Part shown: positions 1 to 5,044 of the stretch, one piece after another
How the letters are laid out: each line of letters opens with the position of its first letter
Position numbering within the stretch: position 1 is the stretch's first letter
Source: Chloroflexota bacterium
Lineage (GTDB): Bacteria; Chloroflexota; Dehalococcoidia; UBA1151; UBA1328
DNA: 6,218 nucleotides
Assembly: GCA_002687335.1 (NCBI GenBank)
Contig: NYZY01000076.1
Coordinates: 1 to 6,218 of the forward strand
Direction of reading: 5' to 3'
Translations under genes and position numbers: made by a program
Notes under the pieces: generated by a model
Told to the model about the DNA's origin: nothing
The model's input: only the letters and a program-made list of their open reading frames with translations
Databases searched by the model: none

Positions 1-11
1 AGCGTATCGGC

Positions 12-182
12 ATGTCGAAACTACAAGCAATAACACTGATGTCGCTGCTAATGGCGGTTGCAGTTGGTTGTTCTTCTTCAGATCAGGGTGCTGAGTCAGT
101 GTTAAATTGTGGGCATGCCCCTATGAGTGGAGCTCTGGAATTAGTGGGGGTCTCATGGCTTCCAGGGCATGTTGAAAGTTAG
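12..182 (+). CDS. Short putative lipoprotein, possibly the broken N-terminus of a longer gene
   Basis: This 56-codon ORF starts at ATG 12 and ends at TAG 180-182. Its first 20 residues look like a lipoprotein signal peptide: a positively charged start (MSKLQ), a hydrophobic stretch (residues 7-18) and a lipobox VAVGC with the lipidatable cysteine at residue 20. A polar SSSDQ linker follows, as is usual after the lipid anchor. The mature part is only about 36 residues, short for a lipoprotein, and resembles no family I know. In the same frame, after the TAG and a second TAG at 222-224, another open stretch (249-419) follows, so this may be the front of a decayed gene. Only 11 bases upstream are visible, with no clear ribosome binding site. 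The signal peptide is seen directly; expression and role are unknown. Confidence 0.4.
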   Translation: MSKLQAITLMSLLMAVAVGCSSSDQGAESVLNCGHAPMSGALELVGVSWLPGHVES

Positions 183-248
183 GTCGGATCGAGATCCTTA
201 TTGTGTCCTTCGCGTCCTGCCTAGCTTTTCTTACTGATTGTTACCAGA

Positions 249-419
249 GTGAATGAACCATTGACGAAAGAAATTGGTAGCGCCAGAGTACTGACAAGTC
301 CTGGGAGTTGGGATGCCAGTTTCCAAATGGAAATGGAAGATCTTGATCTGGAGCGCCGTATGCAGCCGGTGCTCAATATCTCTTCCGCACCTGAGAAGAA
401 ATATATCGGTATTACATAA
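249..419 (+). pseudogene. Possible downstream remnant of the decayed lipoprotein gene
   Basis: This open segment runs from GTG 249 to TAA 417-419 in the same frame as the lipoprotein ORF at 12-182. The two are separated by 66 bases, with the first ORF's stop at 180-182 and a second stop at 222-224. It encodes 56 residues that are acidic in the middle (EMEDLDLERRM), and no known domain is recognised. No good ribosome binding site precedes the GTG. Either it is the tail of a lipoprotein gene broken by nonsense changes, or it is chance open frame. The shared frame is weak support, since it would occur one time in three by chance. Confidence 0.18.
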
Positions 420-434
420 CCCGTTTGGGGATTG

Positions 435-1295
435 TTAATTTGGGCTATGCTTTGGGGCTGACACTGGTTCTCTAACGTAAGGAATTAGCCTCGGGGGATC
501 GAACTGTGCTTCACCTTTTATTGTTTCGATGAGTTCGAATGCCTGTCTAACAGTAGTTTCTTGACCTGAAAGAGACAAGATTACAGCTCCTTCGGAACCA
601 GCTACTCCGCCGGATGCAACGTGGGTAGCTTTGACACCCGTTAAGATTTCGAGTGCTTGTATCTCTGTAATCACATGTGCGTTGACCACCGGCATGAGAC
701 CGGCAGATTGTCCCATCGTGAGATCCCATAAATGGTTACCGCATACTCGTGCTGCTTCAATTACAGATGGTATTAGACGCTCCAAACTTACTGGGGCAAT
801 CCAGTGTGAACCACGGGCTGTAAGAGTTCCCCAGATACCTCCGACTGTTCCACCCATTCCATCCGCGGCCAGTACACCAATATTCCCATTCCAATCCACG
901 GCATTTGCACCCTTGACGGAAACGTCGCTTGAAGTGAAATGCGAGAGGGCTTCCGGTGCGGCAGTCTCAGAGAGTTGACCATTTTTAAAAACCCAAGGAC
1001 CTAGTCGGTCTTCTTCAATAACACTTGCCAATCTAGAATTGGTGACGATTCCTGCCGTACTATTCCCTTTATCTGTGGGCTGTCCAGTCAGTTCTTCCAG
1101 TATGTAGGCGGGAGTAACACCCCGAGAGAGTACAAACCATCCTTTTTTGAGAACTCGGCGGACCTCTGGAACCTGCAGAACAGCTTGAGCTAATAATCGT
1201 TTTGACTCTCTAGGAAGTAACATGACGAGTGCATGGAATCTGTCATCACGTAGATGTGGAGATGGTTTCTTGAAAGTAGAGGTTTCGTAGAACAA
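435..1295 (-). CDS. Conserved-looking protein of unknown function (286 aa)
   Basis: I cannot name the family. There is no signal peptide or membrane segment, so it is probably cytoplasmic. The N-terminal third has a charged helix region (residues 29-51) followed by an SRGVTPAYILEELTG stretch (58-71). The middle is glycine-rich: KGANAVDWNGNIGV (128-141), GMGGTVGG (146-153), then ARGSHWIAPVSLERLIPSV (160-178). The tail has a beta-alpha-beta look, with THVASGGVAGSEGAVILSLSG (224-244) before a helix. The GANA...GN and PVSLERLIPSV patterns loosely recall LUD or CoA-transferase-like folds, but I would not assign that without a profile search. The start is TTG 1295-1293: an in-frame TGA lies one codon further upstream (1301-1299), and a GGAG box sits 7 bases before the TTG. 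Met25 (ATG 1223-1221) is a weaker alternative with no visible binding site. The gene is transcribed alone, 302 bases downstream of the MFS gene on the same strand. Confidence 0.75.
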   Translation of the reverse strand: MFYETSTFKKPSPHLRDDRFHALVMLLPRESKRLLAQAVLQVPEVRRVLKKGWFVLSRGVTPAYILEELTGQPTDKGNSTAGIVTNSRLASVIEEDRLGPWVFKNGQLSETAAPEALSHFTSSDVSVKGANAVDWNGNIGVLAADGMGGTVGGIWGTLTARGSHWIAPVSLERLIPSVIEAARVCGNHLWDLTMGQSAGLMPVVNAHVITEIQALEILTGVKATHVASGGVAGSEGAVILSLSGQETTVRQAFELIETIKGEAQFDPPRLIPYVREPVSAPKHSPN

Positions 1296-1302
1296 AAATC
1301 AG

Positions 1303-1309
1303 CTCCCTC
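1303..1309 (-). promoter_or_regulatory. Ribosome binding site deciding the TTG start of the 435-1295 gene
   Basis: On the minus strand the sequence GAGGGAG lies at 1309-1303, with its GGAG core ending 7 bases before TTG 1295. This is good spacing and supports TTG as the true start. An ATG at 1315-1313 is out of frame and has no such box upstream. Confidence 0.6.
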
Positions 1310-1379
1310 GAACATTTTGAGTGCAATTCACAGTTGGCAATAGTGTCCTGCTTGGAGATTTTTCAGGGGAATATCTAAT

Positions 1380-1409
1380 TCCTCATGTTAATCGCTAACG
1401 ACATGAGGA
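1380..1409. repeat. Perfect 9-bp inverted repeat, candidate operator or hairpin
   Basis: TCCTCATGT at 1380-1388 pairs perfectly with ACATGAGGA at 1401-1409 across a 12-base spacer. A second pair of arms, AATATC at 1370-1375 and GATATT at 1408-1413, could extend the structure with an internal loop. No T-run follows on either strand, so it is unlikely to be an intrinsic terminator. It lies about 85-115 bases upstream of the TTG start of the gene at 435-1295 and touches a weak promoter-like pair. A regulator-binding site is the preferred reading, as inference. Confidence 0.4.
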
Positions 1410-1435
1410 TATTATGAGTTTCCCGATGGACTCAA
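1409..1435 (-). promoter_or_regulatory. Weak candidate promoter for the 435-1295 gene
   Basis: On the minus strand TTGAGT (1435-1430) and TAATAT (1414-1409) resemble -35 and -10 boxes, each with four of six consensus matches, separated by 15 bases. The spacing is short and the match modest. Its interest is position: the perfect inverted repeat at 1380-1409 would then cover the transcription start, where an operator is often found. This is a guess from pattern alone. Confidence 0.2.
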
Positions 1436-1460
1436 ACATTAGAAATGGCGTCTTGAAATT

Positions 1461-1470
1461 GTAAGCTTAC
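1461..1470. repeat. Perfect 10-bp palindrome GTAAGCTTAC
   Basis: GTAAGCTTAC is self-complementary over all ten bases. It lies in the gene-free gap, between the other two palindromes. One such site alone could be chance; its clustering with the others is what makes it notable. Confidence 0.3.
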
Positions 1471-1500
1471 CAAGTAGATATTCAAGCGTTTACGTCCGAC

Positions 1501-1513
1501 TGTGATAATCACA
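1501..1513. repeat. Perfect 6-1-6 palindrome TGTGATAATCACA
   Basis: TGTGAT and ATCACA flank a single central base. The TGTGA/TCACA arms resemble CRP/FNR-family half-sites, but their spacing is 3 bases instead of the usual 6 for CRP, so a classical CRP site is not claimed. It may be a regulator site in the gap upstream of the gene at 435-1295. Confidence 0.3.
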
Positions 1514-1597
1514 ATTGGGTAGAAGTTCTAATCATAGACAAACTAATTGCACTGATAACTTACCCGAGTAATATTCTGAATTGGAAGTGGCGATAAG

Positions 1598-2821
1598 TCA
1601 GAATCTTTGACTTGGTAATGGTTTTATTAGTACCAGTAATCCCCCTAAAGCTGTAACAACTGCCGAAATCCAGAAGACCATTTCTATACCGAAAGTGTCC
1701 GCTATCGGGCCTGATAGCGCTGGTCCAGCGAGCATGCCGATCGCATAAAGGGCCTGAAAGGAGCCCATAGCCGTCGCGCGCAGAGCAGCGGGTGCAGAGT
1801 CCAGTGCCAGACTAATCAATACGGTATTCGTCAACCCTCTGGCGTATCCATTCAAGATCTGAAGAAAACCGAGTGCTGCCAGGCTAGTAGTGACAGTCAT
1901 CAATATAAGCGAACATAGTGTTGCGATGACAGCGATTAATACTGTTGAAGTGCTACCCCATCTGCGCACCATCCATGCCGAAGTTGCCGTACCGACAACA
2001 GTTGCAATCAATCCGATAGTTGTAATGTATCCAACCACGGATTTTGAGGCCCCGAGGCTTTCGACATGCACTGGTAGGAATCCAAAACTAACCCCGAAGG
2101 TGACGAACTGGAAGGTTATTGCAATAACGGAAACTCGTAATAGAAGTGATGATCGAATGACGCCCAGAAGTGAATGAATCGAATATTGAACGGTGTCCGA
2201 TATTCTGGGTTCCGGGATGGTGAGTAGTAAAAGTGCTCCGATGAATGCAATTATTGCAGCTATGTAAAATGTGCTCACATTGCCAAAATAATCAGCTGTT
2301 ATTCCGCCGATGAATGTTGCGGTCACTAGTGACAGTGAGTTGACTGTCAGAATCATGGCCATCGCTTTTACTGTGTTGCCTGACTGGTAATAAGATGAGA
2401 ATAAAACGCTTATCGCTACCCATCCAGCAGCGGAAATGCCGGTGAGAGTTCGAGCTGCAAACAGACTCCACGGGTTTGGTGCAATTCCAAGCCCTATCGC
2501 AGCCAGGGCACTGACCAACAATGAACCGACGGCAAATGGTTTTCTTCCAAAGATATCGGATCCGATCCCAATCGGTATCCGCAACAAAATCTGTCCGATC
2601 GCGTATGACGCGATCACGAGTCCGACCATCCCTAAACCTGCACCCAGTTCTCTTGCATGTAGGGGAAGAATTGGAACGTAGAAGTACAACGATGTCCAGA
2701 AGCAATAAGTAGCGATTGCAACGACAATCATATGCCAATCACGTGACGCGCTACGTTTGGTCAATCGGCGAGCGTCCCCTCGAACTTGTTTGCAAAGTAT
2801 ATCTGTCTTGTTACCTGACAC
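1598..2821 (-). CDS. MFS transporter (407 aa), substrate unknown
   Basis: This is an inner-membrane secondary transporter of the major facilitator superfamily. The length fits a 12-helix member. Hydrophobic segments begin near residues 31-53 (helix 1) and recur to 381-399. The signature loop after helix 2 is present as GIGSDIFGRKP (85-95), with the conserved Asp and Gly-Arg-Lys. The second half repeats the pattern, with a short basic loop MVRRWGS (284-290) where motif A recurs. Residues 1-30 are polar and basic and precede helix 1. The assigned start is GTG 2821-2819, two codons after an in-frame stop (2827-2825), and no good ribosome binding site is seen there. ATG 2731-2729 (Met31) would begin right at helix 1 and also lacks one. 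It is divergent from the TrpB2-like gene, and no binding-protein or regulator gene is adjacent. The substrate cannot be read from the sequence; drug, sugar or metabolite efflux are all possible. Confidence 0.88.
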   Translation of the reverse strand: MSGNKTDILCKQVRGDARRLTKRSASRDWHMIVVAIATYCFWTSLYFYVPILPLHARELGAGLGMVGLVIASYAIGQILLRIPIGIGSDIFGRKPFAVGSLLVSALAAIGLGIAPNPWSLFAARTLTGISAAGWVAISVLFSSYYQSGNTVKAMAMILTVNSLSLVTATFIGGITADYFGNVSTFYIAAIIAFIGALLLLTIPEPRISDTVQYSIHSLLGVIRSSLLLRVSVIAITFQFVTFGVSFGFLPVHVESLGASKSVVGYITTIGLIATVVGTATSAWMVRRWGSTSTVLIAVIATLCSLILMTVTTSLAALGFLQILNGYARGLTNTVLISLALDSAPAALRATAMGSFQALYAIGMLAGPALSGPIADTFGIEMVFWISAVVTALGGLLVLIKPLPSQRF

Positions 2822-2922
2822 CCATTAGTGTGTGATAGTTTGAGTCATCTTAAAAGGCGCCTGAGAGCTAGTATGCTTATCCAGTCCAGTGGATATCTCA
2901 TGGAACCCTCACTTTATTAGCG

Positions 2923-2950
2923 ATTACATCACTCAATCGAGACATAAAAT
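2923..2950 (+). promoter_or_regulatory. Candidate promoter for the TrpB2-like gene
   Basis: ATTACA at 2923-2928 matches the -35 consensus at four of six positions, and TAAAAT at 2945-2950 matches the -10 consensus at five of six, with 16 bases between. Transcription would start near 2957 and give a leader of about 100 bases. This is a pattern match only. Confidence 0.3.
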
Positions 2951-3011
2951 TCTGGCTTCGAACAAGAGAGTAAAGGATACACAACTTACGGGTAGCCTAA
3001 TCTCAAATCAA

Positions 3012-3049
3012 ACAGAAAAGTCGGTATGGAAATGTTGGGCTTTTCTTGT
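3012..3049 (+). promoter_or_regulatory. Leader hairpin next to the TrpB2-like ribosome binding site
   Basis: AGAAAAG at 3014-3020 is perfectly complementary to CTTTTCT at 3040-3046. A wobble and one more pair extend it inward, and AC/GT extend it outward past one bulged T. The loop is about 15-19 bases. It ends immediately before the AGGAG box at 3050-3054, so it could affect translation. The stem is AU-rich and moderate in strength. No tryptophan-rich leader peptide is visible, so classical trp attenuation is not supported. Confidence 0.25.
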
Positions 3050-3054
3050 AGGAG
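3050..3054 (+). promoter_or_regulatory. Ribosome binding site for the TTG start at 3061
   Basis: AGGAG lies 6 bases before TTG 3061. Two nearby ATGs (3026 and 3032) are out of frame with the enzyme, so the TTG with this box is the best start. Confidence 0.7.
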
Positions 3055-3060
3055 CTTAAA

Positions 3061-4422
3061 TTGGCTGATCAGAAAAAGTTTCTCCTGACGGAAAATGATA
3101 TTCCAAAACAGTGGTACAACGTGCAGGCTGATCTGCCGGAACCACTTGACCCGGCACTTCATCCCGGAACAGGGCAACCGGCTGGACCAGACGACTTCGC
3201 TCCATTGTTCCCTATGGAATTAATTCAACAGGAAGTCAGTCAAGATCGTTGGATTGACATCCCCGATCCGGTTCGCGAAATGTATCGTATGTGGCGACCG
3301 ACACCGCTGATTCGAGCAATTGGTTTGGAAAAAGCGCTCGGTACTCCCGCAAAAATTTTTTATAAATATGAGGGTGTTAGCCCGGTTGGAAGTCATAAAC
3401 CCAACACAGCAATTGCTCAGGCCTATTTCAACAAAATAGAAGGCACGAAGCGGATTGTTACTGAAACCGGCGCGGGTCAATGGGGCAGTGCACTTGCGTT
3501 TGCCTGCCAACAGTTTGGTATTGAAGCTAAGGTCTACATGGTCAAAGCTAGTTTCGACCAGAAACCATACCGCAAATCTATGATGGAAACGTTTGGTGGA
3601 ACCGTAACCGCTAGCCCTAGCAGCGAAACTAATGCGGGTCGAACTATTCTTGGACAGGATTCCGAATCGCCCGGCTCGTTAGGAATTGCAATTTCTGAGG
3701 CGGTTGAAGTGGCTGCTGGCGACCCAAATTCAAAATACTCCCTAGGTTCGGTATTAAACCACGTGCTGATGCATCAGACGATCATCGGCCAAGAAGCCAT
3801 CTTGCAGATGGAAATGGCAGATGCTTATCCTGATATCGTCATCGGTTGTGCTGGTGGAGGATCAAATCTTGCCGGAATTTCGTTTCCATTCGTGGCCAAC
3901 AATTTAGCAGGGAAAACAAACACTAGATTTATTGCGGTTGAACCTGAAGCTTCGCCATCGCTTACGAAAGGTAACTTCTTATATGACTTTGGCGATGCCA
4001 TTGGTATGACCCCACTGTTGAAAATGCACACGCTCGGGCACTCGTTCGTACCAAACCCGATCCATGCCGGCGGACTCCGCTATCATGGCATGGCGCCATT
4101 GATTAGCGCACTGTTTGAAGCAGGTGTTTATGAGGCACGGGCTTACCACCAGACTACCTGTTTTGAAGCAGCTGTTTTGTTTGCAAGCACTGAAGGAATT
4201 ATCCCTGCTCCGGAACCAACTCATGCCCTGAAAGCAGCTATCGACGAGGCTTTGGTTGCCAAGGAGACGGGTGAAGAGAAGAACATACTTTTCCATCTCT
4301 GCGGTCATGGGCATCTGGATCTTTCGGCTTACGATAGTTACTTTTCAGGAGACATGCTTGATTACGCTTTGCCACAGGAAGAAATTACAGAAGCAATGAG
4401 ATCGGTGCCAGACCTAGGTTAG
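3061..4422 (+). CDS. trpB: TrpB2-type tryptophan synthase beta-like PLP enzyme (453 aa)
   Basis: This is a cytoplasmic fold-type II pyridoxal-phosphate enzyme of the TrpB-related (TrpB2) family. It is expected to join indole and L-serine into L-tryptophan, though some family members may prefer other substrates such as O-phosphoserine. The PLP lysine is K113 in VGSHKPNTA (109-117). The catalytic glutamate is E135 in ETGAGQWG (135-142), where Trp replaces the His common in TrpB1. The glycine loop holding the PLP phosphate is CAGGGSN (263-269). Family-specific signs of TrpB2 are the long N-terminal extension with [12 protein letters not shown] (34-45), the insertion around NFLYDFGD (305-312), the [12 protein letters not shown] stretch (335-346) and the C-terminal [11 protein letters not shown] (415-425). 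At 453 residues it is full length for TrpB2 and longer than TrpB1. No trpA or other trp gene is nearby, as is common for TrpB2 proteins that work without the alpha subunit. Start TTG 3061 is backed by AGGAG six bases upstream. No terminator is evident downstream. Confidence 0.93.
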   Translation: MADQKKFLLTENDIPKQWYNVQADLPEPLDPALHPGTGQPAGPDDFAPLFPMELIQQEVSQDRWIDIPDPVREMYRMWRPTPLIRAIGLEKALGTPAKIFYKYEGVSPVGSHKPNTAIAQAYFNKIEGTKRIVTETGAGQWGSALAFACQQFGIEAKVYMVKASFDQKPYRKSMMETFGGTVTASPSSETNAGRTILGQDSESPGSLGIAISEAVEVAAGDPNSKYSLGSVLNHVLMHQTIIGQEAILQMEMADAYPDIVIGCAGGGSNLAGISFPFVANNLAGKTNTRFIAVEPEASPSLTKGNFLYDFGDAIGMTPLLKMHTLGHSFVPNPIHAGGLRYHGMAPLISALFEAGVYEARAYHQTTCFEAAVLFASTEGIIPAPEPTHALKAAIDEALVAKETGEEKNILFHLCGHGHLDLSAYDSYFSGDMLDYALPQEEITEAMRSVPDLG

Positions 4423-4678
4423 ATAAGAAAACGACAATCCCCCCATCGACACCTAACTTCAACAACTGTGCGGCAATCCTATCCATATGCTTTCTGCCGA
4501 CATCACCGTTATCAGTCCACAGGTAAACAGTTCTTCCACTCAGAGCACGCTCAAGGGATTCATCGCATGGTATCTCCTGCGCTCCTGCAACGGTTCCAAC
4601 TGCAACAACACCTCGATCTAGTAACGCATCGGTGTCCTTCTCTCCTTCAGCTAGGACAACTTCATCATGTTCTGGTGT
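4385..4678 (-). pseudogene. Start-less Toprim-domain fragment (primase-like), gene remnant
   Basis: The minus strand between the DUF1667 gene and trpB is open for 97 codons and reads as part of a Toprim domain. The first motif is VVLAEGEKDTDAL (residues 7-19 counted from 4678), with the conserved catalytic Glu. A glycine-containing stretch follows, then LSGRTVYLWTDNGDVGRKHM, where the second acidic motif is expected, then an amphipathic helix to about 4440. Toprim domains of phage or plasmid primase/helicase proteins typically read D-N-D or D-x-D at that second motif. Here it is D-N-G, so a metal-binding acidic residue seems lost; one base change could explain it. No start codon or binding site is available, and everything N-terminal to the Toprim domain is absent. 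The reading begins in frame directly after the TAA of the DUF1667 gene. The last 12 or so codons overlap the end of trpB and are probably read-out past the break. I regard it as a dead fragment of a mobile-element or phage-type gene. Confidence 0.6.
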
Positions 4679-5044
4679 TTAGACGTTCTTGACGTTGCGT
4701 GTGGCCACCATGTCACATCCCGTATCGAGTATGTTCGTTATCAAAACGTCACCCACCTTGATAGGGGCCTTGACTCGGACACCAGTGATCTCGTCCATGG
4801 CCTTGAGCATCATGTCTTTCGGTATTGGCGGAGATGACTTGATGCTAACCAGAGGCCAATCTCCTCCGTCGACAGGCATTGAGGTTGTCAGCAGTCGACG
4901 GGGATCGAAAAGCTCTGACTCTACGTACGGTCCAGCTAATTTACATAATTGGTTCTTGATTCCAAGAACCCCGTCCTCCTTTGTCCACTCGACGTCGACA
5001 GGGCAACTGACGGGGCAAACTATGCAGACAATCGTGGATTTCAA
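4679..5044 (-). CDS. DUF1667 small cysteine-rich redox-associated protein (121 aa)
   Basis: The protein starts MKSTIVCIVCPVSCPVDVEW, giving cysteines 7, 10 and 14, with a fourth at 34 in NQLCKLAGPY. This C-x2-C-x3-C plus distant Cys pattern at the N-terminus is the hallmark of the DUF1667 family and suggests bound metal or an iron-sulfur cluster; cluster type is inference. Further family signs are FDPRRLLTTSMPVDGG (46-61) and the IPKDMM helix start (74-79). Length is normal for the family. The start is TTG 5044-5042, which overlaps the TGA stop of the upstream oxidoreductase as TTGA, with GGAGG seven bases before it. This indicates translational coupling and a shared complex. DUF1667 proteins are usually found next to such oxidoreductases, often in glycerol-3-phosphate dehydrogenase operons. 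The precise role is not established; a small electron-transfer or assembly subunit is likely. An extra Cys at 110 near the C-terminus is also present. Confidence 0.88.
   Translation of the reverse strand: MKSTIVCIVCPVSCPVDVEWTKEDGVLGIKNQLCKLAGPYVESELFDPRRLLTTSMPVDGGDWPLVSIKSSPPIPKDMMLKAMDEITGVRVKAPIKVGDVLITNILDTGCDMVATRNVKNV

Larger units (their letters stand above)
1296..1597. other. 302-bp gene-free gap with three palindromes
   Basis: No gene of meaningful length is found here on either strand. The stretch lies downstream of the MFS gene and upstream of the gene at 435-1295, both on the minus strand, so it should carry the promoter of the latter. It contains perfect inverted repeats at 1380-1409, 1461-1470 and 1501-1513, described separately. 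No GC-rich hairpin followed by a T-run is seen, so a classical terminator for the MFS gene is not evident. A short plus-strand open run from GTG 1321 to the TAA at 1393 plus following bases is too short to call. Confidence 0.6.
2822..3060. promoter_or_regulatory. Divergent intergenic region between MFS and TrpB2-like genes
   Basis: This 239-base gap separates two genes transcribed away from each other and should hold both promoters. For the rightward gene a promoter-like pair is seen at 2923-2950, followed by a leader hairpin near 3012-3049. For the leftward MFS gene no convincing -35/-10 pair was found. No coding remnant was recognised. Confidence 0.5.

Noticed and set aside
1321..1395. Short plus-strand open run from GTG 1321 with a fairly protein-like reading
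   Set aside because: It has only 24 codons, no ribosome binding site, an in-frame stop just upstream and no family match.
1501..1513. A classical CRP/FNR binding site
   Set aside because: The TGTGA and TCACA arms are only 3 bases apart rather than 6, so the family's normal spacing is not met.
1573..1604. ATTCTGA/TCAGAAT inverted repeat spanning the MFS stop codon, as a terminator
   Set aside because: It has an 18-base loop, an AT-rich 7-bp stem and no T-run after it on the minus strand, so it does not look like an intrinsic terminator.
2292..2738. A 148-codon minus-strand open frame inside the MFS gene
   Set aside because: It is a shadow in another frame, rich in Arg, Cys and Ser, with no coherent domain; the MFS reading explains the region fully.
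2957..3060. A trp attenuator or tryptophan-dependent leader peptide before the TrpB2 gene
   Set aside because: No short ORF with tandem Trp codons and no terminator/antiterminator pair is seen in the leader.
4468..4692. A plus-strand 74-codon open frame in the gap after trpB
   Set aside because: It is His/Gln/Leu-rich with no family likeness and is antisense to the Toprim-like reading, which is far more protein-like.
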